Positions 1 to 6,607 of a stretch of DNA of 16,637 nucleotides are shown piece after piece. The notes below the pieces were generated by a model. That model did not search any database. It saw only the letters and a list, made by a program, of their open reading frames with translations, and was not told the DNA's origin. Origin of the DNA: JBCCGI01 sp039029355. Its GTDB lineage: Bacteria > Planctomycetota > UBA1135 > GCA-002686595. The stretch's first letter is position 1. Every line of letters starts with the position of its first letter. The translations under genes and the position numbers were made by a program. The stretch is taken from the NCBI GenBank assembly GCA_039029355.1, contig JBCCGI010000130.1, forward strand, positions 1 to 16,637, read 5' to 3'.

Positions 1-140
1 AGGAGGCCAGGCGGGCCATCACGCGGTGGATCCACTGGTACAACCACCGCCGGCCGCATCAGTCGCTGGGCTATCTGTCGCCCCGCGAGTTTCGTCAGCA
101 ACAACCTCAACACGTGGCTTGATCTCGGGGGAGCACTACA
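1..140 (+). mobile_element. IS3-family insertion sequence, right end only (body lies left of the window)
   Basis: Only the 3' end of the element is present: the last codons of an IS3-type transposase (3-122), 18 bases of non-coding tail, and the tip ending ...GCACTACA at 140. Read outward-in, the tip starts TGTAGTGCTCCCCCGAGATC, which fits the 5'-TG...CA-3' ends of the IS3 family. The same sequence recurs inverted at 16507-16637, and beyond 140/16507 the two copies diverge, which places the boundary. The matching base at 141/16506 is probably chance. The left end, the target duplication and most of the transposase are outside the window. Confidence 0.85.
3..122 (+). CDS. IS3-family transposase (OrfB-type, DDE integrase core), C-terminal fragment
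   Basis: Frame 3 encodes about 39 C-terminal residues ending in a TGA at 120-122. It contains the hallmark block WIHWYNHRRPHQSLGYLSP followed by REF, the classic C-terminus of IS3-family OrfB integrases (consensus YN..RPHQSLGY.TP.EF). The protein would cut and join DNA during transposition of the element. The start, the three catalytic acidic residues and OrfA lie left of the window edge, so function cannot be judged. An identical copy sits inverted at the other end of the window. Confidence 0.85.
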   Translation, partial: EARRAITRWIHWYNHRRPHQSLGYLSPREFRQQQPQHVA

Positions 141-141
141 G
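10..141. repeat. 132-base inverted repeat, left copy
   Basis: Bases 10-141 are, by direct reading, the exact reverse complement of 16506-16637. The repeat consists of the IS3-type end described above plus one shared flanking base. Two identical inverted copies 16.4 kb apart are substrates for homologous inversion of everything between them, and are also a typical place for a short-read assembly to stop. Confidence 0.95.
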
Positions 142-257
142 TGGCTCCAGAGAGCCGTGGTCGGGCTGGACCCCGTCGGCATCTGGAACGCGAGGGCGAG
201 GACGGCAAGGGCACCGAACGCGGCGCCGAGGACGGACGAGCGGACTTCGAGCTTCAT
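141..257 (-). pseudogene. 5' stub of an exported-protein gene cut by the IS
   Basis: On the minus strand an ATG at 257 is preceded by AGGAG about 7 bases upstream, a good ribosome-binding site. It opens a frame beginning MKLEVRSSVLGAAFGA, then LAVLALAFQ: a charged start followed by a hydrophobic stretch, as in a Sec signal peptide or single N-terminal helix. After 39 codons the frame meets the IS tip at 140. It stays open through the IS to the window edge, but that part is IS sequence in a non-transposase frame. I infer an exported or membrane protein disrupted by IS insertion. Its function is unknown because only the leader remains. Confidence 0.6.
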
Positions 258-548
258 GGCAAGTCTCCTGGTTGGGTTGGGTCGACGGGATACAGACCGA
301 ACTTCTCGCGATGCTAGCGTGACGTTCGAGTGTCCGCTTCGAGGTCAGACCAGCTCGGTCGCCGGCGTTGACTCCACTGTGCACTTGGCGAAACCCGAAC
401 TGGCCTCCAGGTGCGAGGCTCTCGCTCGTCAAGCTCTGGTGTTCGGCGACCAAGAGCCCGAGGAACTATGCCGACCGCCCAGCGCTCATGCCCGAGACGG
501 ATCTTGGCGACCAAAGCCGACATCGAGTAGCCTGCAGGATCGATTCGA
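258..548. other. Intergenic region between divergent genes, no gene recognised
   Basis: About 290 bases between the start of the truncated minus-strand stub and the plus-strand membrane protein gene. The open frames here give arginine- and proline-rich translations without recognisable motifs and look like chance frames in GC-rich DNA. Promoters for both genes should lie here, but I see no box I would defend. Confidence 0.5.
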
Positions 549-1064
549 ATGCGGGCTCTAGATTTCTATATAGTCCTTCAGGAGGCGAAGGGGCGCCCGC
601 CACCACTCTCCAGATCCACTCACGCGTATCTCGCAGGCCACAGTCTCTTCGGTAGATGTTCATTGAGTACCAAGACGCATCTTGATCTATTTAAATTTTA
701 CGCAGAGCTTGGCAACCATATCCGAAGGCTCCTTGTTACACAGACCTTCGCGTGGCTAGCTGGTTTTCTCTACTTTGCGCTTGAGGCGACCGAGGTAGAT
801 GTCCGCCTGCTCGTCTGCGCAGCGTTGGTTGCCTGCGCATTCACCTATTCTTTTGGTTTGACCTTCAGATACCTGCACGGGTTCCTTGAAGATCTCGTGG
901 TGCAGGCGAAGCAGTCTGGCGAGGAGCCGGATGTTTGGGCACTGCTCCACAGACGGCGACACGACCGCTCCGGCTGGGAGCTCTTTCTTCTCAACCACCC
1001 TGATCTGATTCCCATGGCCTCGTTTCTTGCCGCCGCCGCTATGGTGTACTCCGCGAAGTCCTGA
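549..1064 (+). CDS. Small membrane protein, three predicted helices, function unknown
   Basis: I do not recognise the family. The translation has hydrophobic segments near residues 61-79 (LLVTQTFAWLAGFLYFAL), 86-106 (RLLVCAALVACAFTYSFGLT) and 154-168 (IPMASFLAAAAMVYS), counted from the ATG at 549, with a charged loop between the second and third. The start is uncertain. The ATG at 549 has only a weak AGGA upstream and gives 171 residues with an unstructured first 40. A TTG at 663 would give 133 residues beginning just before the amphipathic LDLFKFYAELGNH segment. Codon use around 660-780 is visibly less GC-rich than in most of the window (for example TTTAAATTTTAC), suggesting a different origin. 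It ends 5 bases before a convergent transposase fragment. Confidence 0.6.
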   Translation: MRALDFYIVLQEAKGRPPPLSRSTHAYLAGHSLFGRCSLSTKTHLDLFKFYAELGNHIRRLLVTQTFAWLAGFLYFALEATEVDVRLLVCAALVACAFTYSFGLTFRYLHGFLEDLVVQAKQSGEEPDVWALLHRRRHDRSGWELFLLNHPDLIPMASFLAAAAMVYSAKS

Positions 1065-1068
1065 GGCC

Positions 1069-1206
1069 TTAGCCTGCTTGCCGCTCTGCCCCACTCTCAT
1101 GCTCCAGGGTCAGGTACGCGAGCACACGCTGCTCGTGCCGGTTGACCCAGCCGGAGAATGTCACGAGGAGAAGCTGGAGCGCGATGCGATCGGGCATGAC
1201 GGCCAT
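1069..1206 (-). pseudogene. Integrase-type IS transposase, N-terminal fragment (copy A)
   Basis: The minus-strand ATG at 1206 opens MAVMPDRIALQLLL, then VTFSGWVNRHEQRVLAYL, after which homology stops and a TAA follows at 1069-1071. It matches fragment D (2026-2311), which has TFSGWVNRQQQHVVEYL at the same place. The upstream DNA also aligns (1207 to about 1290 with 2312 to about 2400), so both fragments include the leader of the same IS family. SGWVNRxxQ near the N-terminus is, from memory, typical of an integrase-core (rve) transposase group frequent in planctomycetes and acidobacteria. The fragment lacks the catalytic core and cannot act. Confidence 0.7.
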
Positions 1207-1546
1207 TGTCGTGGCGTCATAAGGTTAGCCGCTGCAATGGTCTGCTGTTCGGGCGAGTTCTCGTACCCCTCGCGGTCCGCCGTGCGTCGACCCGCTCGGC
1301 GGCGTCGTCCTTGGCGCTCCATCGGCGGTGATGTTGCAACGGTCCGACTCAGAACCAACAAGACCAAGGGCGGCGACTCGCGCCTCGCGACGCTCACCAT
1401 GGCGAAGGGTCCGAGAACTCGATCGAACGCCAAGTCGCGGGGCGCTCTGGGCTTGCGACCGAGATCGTGGCCGTTGGACGGCCGAGGTCATTCGACGAGG
1501 GCACGCCTCCCCCACTACGTCGTACTGCCCGTACGTTCCGCCGGTC
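1207..1546. other. IS flank plus unassigned sequence between transposase fragments A and B
   Basis: About 1207-1290 aligns with 2312-2400, so it is probably the untranslated leader of transposase copy A. From about 1290 to 1500 I find no recognisable product on either strand. About 1500-1546 lies just downstream of the stop of fragment B and is probably its IS 3' tail. The long plus-strand frame that runs through here is antisense to IS fragments and is not taken as a gene. Confidence 0.4.
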
Positions 1547-1819
1547 TTAGGCGGCCCGGTGGTAGAACTTGAGAAGCCCGCCGACTCGCTCTCGGCAGAG
1601 GACCTCACCGCTGCCGGGCGACGCGTCCGGCTCGATCAGCTCGTTACCGAGGCCCTGATGGTTGCGCTCGGTGTGAAAGTGCTCGAGGTGCGACTCGAGG
1701 GCGCCGCGGAGGTGCCCCTCGCCGAACAGGATCACTCGGTCCAGGCACTCCTCCTTGATCGAGCGTACGAAGCGCTCCGCGTAGGCGTTCGCGTTCGGAG
1801 CCTGCAACGGCGTCTTGAT
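1547..1819 (-). pseudogene. Integrase-type IS transposase, C-terminal fragment (copy B)
   Basis: The minus-strand frame reads IKTPLQAPNANAYAERFVRS, continues with IKEECLDRVILFGEGHL and HTERNHQGLGN, and ends VGGLLKFYHRAA with a TAA at 1547-1549. The ERFVRSIKxECL block contains the third catalytic acidic residue of the DDE integrase core, and RNHQGLGN plus GGLLKxYHRAA is the usual C-terminus of this IS group. Homology begins near 1819, so the first two catalytic aspartates are missing. The open frame continues upstream to 1864, but those residues look unrelated. Confidence 0.8.
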
Positions 1820-1841
1820 CTCTTGATCGGGGTGATGCCGC

Positions 1842-2010
1842 GAGTCGTCGCTGCGCCGGGCCATCCCGGAGTTCGTCGAGCACTACCACCAGTAGAGGCC
1901 GCACCAAGGGCTCAGCAAGGAGGCGATCGAGGCGGCCAACCGCCAGCCGCGAGATCCACATCCACGAACGCCTGGGCGGCCTTCTCAAGCGCTGCAGGCG
2001 CGCGGCCTGA
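1842..2010 (+). pseudogene. Integrase-type IS transposase, C-terminal fragment in opposite orientation, frameshifted (copy C)
   Basis: The plus strand encodes SLRRAIPEFVEHYHQ, an in-frame TAG (1893-1895), then RPHQGLSKEAIEAANRQP. After a one-base shift around 1941-1950 it continues EIHIHERLGGLLKRCRRAA to a TGA at 2008-2010. This corresponds to the C-terminus of the same transposase family as copy B but runs the other way and is more decayed. Copies B and C abut near 1820-1842 and share the GGLL(K)-Y/C-R-AA ending. The stop, the shift and the inverted placement mark it as a dead remnant. Confidence 0.7.
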
Positions 2011-2025
2011 CGATGAGACACTTCG

Positions 2026-2311
2026 AGGTCCACTTGGCCGCGATCAGTCGGTGGTGCCAGCGGAGGATCGTGTCTGGCGTCACGATGGTCGCAACCTGCA
2101 TCAGGAGCCGACGCCCGATTCGCTTCCCCTTCGTCGCGAGCCGGCGACGCTGGTCGTCCGGGAGCCGCAGCCGCCGCTTGCCCATCTGCTCCTTCAAGAC
2201 GCGGTTCTCCTCGATGAGGTACTCGACGACGTGCTGCTGTTGGCGGTTGACCCAGCCGGAGAACGTCAGGAGGAGGAGCTGGAGCGGCAAGGTGTCGGCC
2301 ATGGCGGCCAT
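2026..2311 (-). pseudogene. Integrase-type IS transposase, N-terminal fragment (copy D)
   Basis: The minus-strand ATG at 2311 opens MAAMADTLPLQLLLLTFSGW, then VNRQQQHVVEYLIEENRVLK, GKRRLRLPDDQRRRLATKG and TPDTILRWHHRLIAAKWT. This is the helix-turn-helix and linker half of the integrase-type transposase, where the motif (V/I)TPDTxLRWHRxLIAxKW is typical. Homology stops near 2026, just after KWT, where the family would continue into the catalytic core. The sequence instead runs into fragment C, so the rve core has been deleted. The frame stays open to 1985, but that tail is not transposase. Confidence 0.8.
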
Positions 2312-2406
2312 TTTCGCGCCGCCACAACGTCAGCCGCGGCAACGACTTGGAGTTCGGCTCGGTTTTCGGACCCTTCGGCGTCGAGTGCATGCGCTGACAA
2401 CTCAGT

Positions 2407-2447
2407 GCGCCGCGAGGCTCTGCTGCTGCAGGAGTTGCTCGCGGCGC
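2407..2447. terminator. Hairpin downstream of the LVIVD-like gene (possible terminator or IS-border structure)
   Basis: A perfect 10-base inverted repeat, GCGCCGCGAG (2407-2416) and CTCGCGGCGC (2438-2447), encloses a 21-base loop. It lies about 50 bases past the stop of the minus-strand gene at 2498-3595, where a terminator is expected. No T-run follows on that strand, so factor-independent termination is not assured. It also sits next to the presumed leader edge of IS fragment D, so it could belong to an element border. Confidence 0.4.
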
Positions 2448-2497
2448 GGGATGGTGCGTCGGTCTACCTGAGTGAGACCAGAGGTCGCCTCATCGAA

Positions 2498-3595
2498 TTA
2501 CAGGTAGACCTGGAGCGCGTTGTTGTTCAGCGCCGTGTTCGTCGTCGCGACGTACACAAGTCCGTTGTCGACCTTGATGTCCCTCACTCTACCGCCTGCC
2601 GATATCACGCCGAGGATGATCGGGTTATCGGGGTCCGAGACGTTGAGAGGCACGATGACGCTCTGCCCGGTCTCAATGATCCGCCCAGACGTCAAGAGGA
2701 TCTTCGGGTGGTAGAACTCGACCTCCTCGATCGAGATTCCCGGAAGCGCGAAGAACTGCTTCACGGTTGGGGCCATCGGATTCGTGACATTGACGACCTG
2801 CAAGCCGTCCTCGAACATCGCGAGGTACAGGTACGGGCTGTCCGGAGCATGAACGAGCTCCGCGTCGGTGGACTGGGCGGATCCGGGCAGATCGACCGGG
2901 AACAGGAACGCAGGGGCGCTCTTGTTCGAGGTGTCGTAAACGACTAAGGCAGTGTTGTTCACGGTCGTGCTGCCGGGGCCGTATCCGCTGGGGCTGATCT
3001 GGTACACGTAGGCGCCATCGGGTGAGAAGACTACGTCTCCCCCATCGAGCTGGCCGGCCGGGTTGAGCACGTTGCCGATCTCGGTCAGCGAGCTGGCTCC
3101 GATGTCGTAGATGCGAATGCCGCCCACGGTCGTGAATGCCGGATGTTCTCCGTAGACGAGGAAGTGGTTGGTCCCGTCCGACCAGGCGTCCAGGCCCTCG
3201 TGCATGTACTGGGTGTTGACCGCGGCAACCTGGAACATCGTCGCGCACGGATCGCTGGCGTCGTTCATCGTGAGGCCGCCGAACCGGTGCCCGGTGAACA
3301 GGTGTCCGCCGAGTCCGTCGTAGTAGAGCGACTCACCGAAGATGTCGCCGAACGACGGGTTGAAGGTCGTCGAGGGACACAGCGTCATCGAGAAGGGACT
3401 CGTGATGTCCACGAAGCTCTGCAGGCCGTCGGTCCGGTGCGACACGATCGCGGTGTCGCCGGCGATCTCAACGCTCTCCAGATCGTCCGAGGCGGTGATC
3501 TGGATCTCGTCGAGGAGGACCAGCTGAGCGCTGGCGAGAGTGGGCATCAGGCACAGGGCGGCTAGCGACGCGCGGGCGGTTGCCGTTGAGGGCAT
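2498..3595 (-). CDS. Secreted beta-propeller protein with LVIVD-like repeats
   Basis: The protein has 365 residues. The start ATG at 3595 has GGAG about 8 bases upstream. The N-terminus (ATARASLAALCLMPTLASA-Q) is a Sec signal peptide with an ASA-type signal peptidase I site near residue 23, so the product is exported. The rest repeats a propeller-blade pattern: GxxLxVVDVSNPxxPxxxGxxxLPG-like stretches such as GLQVVNVTNPMAP and IVPLNVSDPDNPIILGV, and GGDVVFSPDGAYVYQ. Spacing and wording resemble the LVIVD-repeat family of secreted propellers, whose biochemical role is mostly unknown. No catalytic motif, anchor or sorting signal is visible, and the chain ends within a blade (NNALQVYL). It stands alone, 384 bases downstream of the sigma fusion gene on the same strand. 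Confident as a gene, moderately confident in the family. Confidence 0.85.
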   Translation of the reverse strand: MPSTATARASLAALCLMPTLASAQLVLLDEIQITASDDLESVEIAGDTAIVSHRTDGLQSFVDITSPFSMTLCPSTTFNPSFGDIFGESLYYDGLGGHLFTGHRFGGLTMNDASDPCATMFQVAAVNTQYMHEGLDAWSDGTNHFLVYGEHPAFTTVGGIRIYDIGASSLTEIGNVLNPAGQLDGGDVVFSPDGAYVYQISPSGYGPGSTTVNNTALVVYDTSNKSAPAFLFPVDLPGSAQSTDAELVHAPDSPYLYLAMFEDGLQVVNVTNPMAPTVKQFFALPGISIEEVEFYHPKILLTSGRIIETGQSVIVPLNVSDPDNPIILGVISAGGRVRDIKVDNGLVYVATTNTALNNNALQVYL

Positions 3596-3979
3596 GGTTG
3601 GTCTCCGATGTAGGTTGTGGTGTCGCGGTCCGGAGAGCGCGATGGATGCTCTCCCCGGGCGCCTGGCCTTGTTTCCCGGAGGTGCGCGGGGGACTCAGCG
3701 AAAGCGCTTATCTATGCGCCCGTTCCTCGACGATGTCGGGTCACCGGCGCGCTCGGTGCGGCGGGTCCGGTGAACGCATGGGCCTCGAGTCGAGAGGCGC
3801 CGAAAGTTGGTTCCGATCGAACGGTGAGGAGGACTGCCTCGGGGAGGCAGCCCGAGCACTGGGCTCGATCTGAGCCGCGGGCAAGTCCGCTCTACTTCCC
3901 TCTCAACGGACGTTGCGTCCTCATTCTCCCCGCGAGCAGGCTGGAGTACCCGAGGCGAACGACGGTGTGAGCCGGACTT
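3596..3979. other. Intergenic region upstream of the LVIVD-like gene, no gene recognised
   Basis: This stretch of 384 bases lies between two minus-strand genes. Short plus-strand open frames here have no recognisable content. It should hold the end of the sigma-fusion transcript (see the hairpins at 3834-3867) and the promoter of the LVIVD-like gene; I cannot point to promoter boxes. Confidence 0.5.
3834..3867. terminator. Two small adjacent hairpins downstream of the sigma-carboxypeptidase-regulatory gene
   Basis: CTGCCTC (3834-3840) and GAGGCAG (3844-3850) form a 7-base stem with a 3-base loop. Next to it, CGAGC (3853-3857) pairs with GCTCG (3863-3867). An alternative pairing AGCCC (3849-3853) with GGGCT (3861-3865) would compete with both. 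The structure lies about 115-145 bases past the stop at 3980 on the minus strand. There is no clear T-run, so calling it a terminator is tentative. Confidence 0.3.
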
Positions 3980-6451
3980 CTACGGACGCGGGGCGAGCTC
4001 CACGGGGACTTCTGTCACCGCTTCAACGACGACCGAGCTCTCCCACGTCTCGAAACCCGCCGCCTGGTCGACGCGTATGCCGACCGTCTCGCCCACGATG
4101 AGCGCGGGGAAGTCCTGCCCAACCCACAGCCCGTCCGGATCGGTGAATGCGAAGCCCCTCTGGGGTCCAAGGGGGACCTGGTCAGGCCCGCTGCCGGTTC
4201 GGAACAAGCTGACCCGGAAGCTGGTCACCGGCGCGCCGCTGCTGGCATCGACGACCCGTCCACGAAGAGTGCCGTGGGGCTTCGGGCTCAGGTAGAACTT
4301 CGCGTTGGTCGGATGGGCGACGTCCTGGACGGGCACCTGCTTGCTGTGAGCTTGCCGGTGGTAGAGGAGCAAGACGGCATCCGCTCTCGGGACCCCGGTG
4401 AGCTCGAAGCGACCCTCTGCGTCCGTACGTGCCGTCGCGTCGAGGACCAGCGGATGCCGCAGCTCCTTGGGCTGAAACCGAACGCGGACCTGAGCGTCGC
4501 GTAGCGGCTTGCCCGTTTCACCGAGGACCGCTCCCTCGATTCGGTCGCCCGGCTCGAGCTCGACGTAGGCAGGTGAGGCGGGCGCGGCGTGTACGAGCAG
4601 CTCCGTCACCTTCGGGGCGTGGCGTGGGTGCTGCGCCAGAAGACTCCACGCGCCGGGTTGAACGCCGTCGAAACGAAACATCCCTCCGCCGCGAGACGTC
4701 GTCTCGTAGGGCTCTTGGGCCCCGTCGAAGGTCCCGAGGGTGAGATACACCCCGGGAATCGGCTCGCCCGTCTGGGCGTCGATCACTTGGCCCGTGGCGC
4801 TGGCCTCGCGCGACAACTCCACGACAGCTTCTTCGCGGGGCGCGACCAGGTCGTCCACGGATCGCGTCGCGCGGGCGTAGCCATCGCGCTGGATGACGAT
4901 CCTCTGGGGGAGCCCAGCGTGCCACTCCGGCGCCAGGTGAGGCAGGTCGAAGGAGCCGTCCTCCCGCGACGTGGTTGCGGGAGCGTGCCCGATGCGGGTC
5001 GAGAGCAGGGCTCCCGAGATCGCGAACCCTTTCTCGTCTCGCACGTAGCCGTGCACCGCTAGCTCGCGCGGGAGCCGAAGGTCGAGGGTCCGCTCCGCGC
5101 CTGCCGCGGGCTTGACGATGCGGCGCACTTCGGCATGACCCGGTGCCCAGGCGTGCAACGGGACGTCCTCCATCTGCGAGCTTGTAGCCAGCCGATAGCT
5201 GCCGTCCGGATCGACCGGATGAACTTCGCCGTGCAAGGAGATGCGCGCGTCCGGAAGAGGGATCCCGTCCTGGTCCGACACGCGGCCGGAAACCCAGGCG
5301 TTCAGCTTGAACACACGCACTTCCAGGTCGCGCTGTGGGGGCTCGCCTTGCGGTACGAACAGCTTGGCGCCGGCGCGCGAGGGACCTTGAATCGCCCCCT
5401 CGACGAGGGGGTGGGCATAGACCGTGAACGACCGGTCGTTCGGAACGTCGAGCTCAAAGCGCCCTTCGTCGTCGGTGAGCAGCGTGAGCGTCCGTTCCGG
5501 CTCGTCGCTCGGTGCCTCTTGATCAAAGGCGTCGAATCCGGGGTACAGGTCGACCTGGACGGGCTGATTCGACGCCCAGATCGGCGCCCGCCAGAGGTCT
5601 TGCCCCCAACGCATGGCTCCACGCACTCTGGTCTCGGCGACGGTTTCCGAAACGGCGGCGGCGCCCGGCGGAGCGCTCGCGGAGACCCGCGTGCTCGCCG
5701 TCTCCTCCGGGACCTTGTTCCCGTCGTCGCGTGCTTGCTCGCGCCCGGCGACCTCCGCGGGCCGTACTGGATCGGGGTCTACGTCCCGCGCTCGCGACAC
5801 GCCCATGCCCACCGCGATGACGGTCGTCGCGAGCGCAGCGGCTCCGAAGAGCATCGCGCGGGGCGTCCCCGCAGCCGCAGGGCCGCTCCCGCGGTCGAGC
5901 GGAAGCCTGTTCACGAAGGCCGGCAAGAGAGCCCAGAGGTAGACACCGCAGAACTCCTCGCGCTTGCAGCGCTCACGCAGCTGATCCAAGGCCCGGCGCC
6001 AGCGCGTGCGGACGGTTGCCACTGGCTCGCCCGAGAGGCGCGCCATCGTCTGGAACGGAAGCTCCTGGTAGGCGTGCTGCAGGACCGTCGTCTGGTACGG
6101 CTCCTCGAGCTTCAGCACCTGCTCGACCAAGCGTCGCCGGACGGACTCGTGTTCAAGCAGGTCGGACGGGTCGAGCGCGCGCGGCGGCTCGAGCTCGGGG
6201 TCCTTTAGGAAGCCGCGGCGGCGGCCGTCGTCGCGGCGCATCCGGAGCGACAGGTTGCTTACGACCCGAGCCAGCCAGGCGCGCGGGTTCCTGAGCTCCC
6301 CCACCGGCCGGGTCAGCGCGGCGAGCCAAGTCTCCTGAACCACCTCGTCGACCAGCGTCTCATCCCCCAGCAGACGCCTCGCGAGCGCGCGGACCCAGTC
6401 CTCGTGAAGGAGCAGCTCTTCGATCGGGATTGCGGGTTGGCCTTCTCCCAT
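3980..6451 (-). CDS. ECF-type sigma factor fused to a transmembrane helix and carboxypeptidase-regulatory-like domains
   Basis: The protein has 823 residues. The frame stays open upstream to 6880, but the ATG at 6451 is preceded by AGGAGG (4-base spacing) and starts just before the sigma fold, so I chose it. Residues about 15-80 are sigma region 2 (VDEVVQETWLAALTRP, PRAWLARVVSNLSL). Residues about 103-165 are region 4 with its helix-turn-helix (LPFQTMARLSGEPVATVRTR). A helix at about 199-217 (AMLFGAAALATTVIAVGMG) follows. The rest is a linker and several beta-sandwich repeats of the carboxypeptidase regulatory-like type (G-x-V-x-D/G...G-x-P-x-x-x-A, then DxxGxFxLxxVP), for example at 380-460, 465-550, 552-635, 637-720 and 727-820. 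The likely topology is sigma domain inside and repeats outside, so promoter binding may require release by proteolysis. It is divergent from a secreted repeat protein. Domain identities are recognised; the regulatory mechanism is inferred. Confidence 0.85.
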   Translation of the reverse strand: MGEGQPAIPIEELLLHEDWVRALARRLLGDETLVDEVVQETWLAALTRPVGELRNPRAWLARVVSNLSLRMRRDDGRRRGFLKDPELEPPRALDPSDLLEHESVRRRLVEQVLKLEEPYQTTVLQHAYQELPFQTMARLSGEPVATVRTRWRRALDQLRERCKREEFCGVYLWALLPAFVNRLPLDRGSGPAAAGTPRAMLFGAAALATTVIAVGMGVSRARDVDPDPVRPAEVAGREQARDDGNKVPEETASTRVSASAPPGAAAVSETVAETRVRGAMRWGQDLWRAPIWASNQPVQVDLYPGFDAFDQEAPSDEPERTLTLLTDDEGRFELDVPNDRSFTVYAHPLVEGAIQGPSRAGAKLFVPQGEPPQRDLEVRVFKLNAWVSGRVSDQDGIPLPDARISLHGEVHPVDPDGSYRLATSSQMEDVPLHAWAPGHAEVRRIVKPAAGAERTLDLRLPRELAVHGYVRDEKGFAISGALLSTRIGHAPATTSREDGSFDLPHLAPEWHAGLPQRIVIQRDGYARATRSVDDLVAPREEAVVELSREASATGQVIDAQTGEPIPGVYLTLGTFDGAQEPYETTSRGGGMFRFDGVQPGAWSLLAQHPRHAPKVTELLVHAAPASPAYVELEPGDRIEGAVLGETGKPLRDAQVRVRFQPKELRHPLVLDATARTDAEGRFELTGVPRADAVLLLYHRQAHSKQVPVQDVAHPTNAKFYLSPKPHGTLRGRVVDASSGAPVTSFRVSLFRTGSGPDQVPLGPQRGFAFTDPDGLWVGQDFPALIVGETVGIRVDQAAGFETWESSVVVEAVTEVPVELAPRP

Positions 6452-6607
6452 GGGCCCTCCTGTTACCCGAGGCGGAGCGAGAGGCTCACCGTTCCGCCGA
6501 ATTTTCGCGCCCGCGCCGAATTCGGGCAAGTCGGCGTGAGTCGCGGTCACAGGGGACGTTCTGAGCTGCCAACGGCCCGCGGAAGGGGCCGCTCGGAGAT
6601 GACCAAG
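6452..6607. promoter_or_regulatory. Divergent control region between the sigma fusion and the secreted repeat protein
   Basis: Both genes must be started from these 156 bases. AGGAGG (complement of 6456-6461) is the ribosome-binding site of the sigma fusion, and GGAG at 6595-6598 serves the plus-strand gene. In between, the octamer GCCGAATT occurs twice, and one copy lies in the perfect palindrome CCGAATTCGG (6516-6525), itself within GCCCG...CGGGC. The palindrome could be an operator, but that is inference. No -35/-10 pair is convincing by eye. Confidence 0.4.

Noticed and set aside
26..322. Plus-strand frame beginning MDPLVQPPPAASVAGL at the left end, mirrored on the minus strand at 16271-16621
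   Set aside because: It is an alternate frame of the IS3 transposase end; the frame with WYNHRRPHQSLGY is the real one.
1644..2390. Minus-strand 248-codon frame across the IS graveyard
   Set aside because: Its translation is Arg/Pro/Ala-rich and out of frame with the recognisable transposase pieces B and D.
1328..2947. A 539-codon plus-strand open frame
   Set aside because: It runs antisense through transposase fragments B and D and the 3' half of the LVIVD-like gene. Its translation is a low-complexity mix of R, V, L, D and E without motifs; a long chance frame in GC-rich DNA.
5135..6208. A 357-codon plus-strand open frame
   Set aside because: It lies wholly antisense to the sigma fusion gene, whose frame has clear sigma, TM and repeat motifs. 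It has no domain content or ribosome-binding site.
6404..6607. Upstream extension of the secreted repeat protein
   Set aside because: It would place the signal peptide internally at residue 69 and overlap the start of the divergent sigma gene. The starts at 6608 or 6599 put the signal peptide at the N-terminus.
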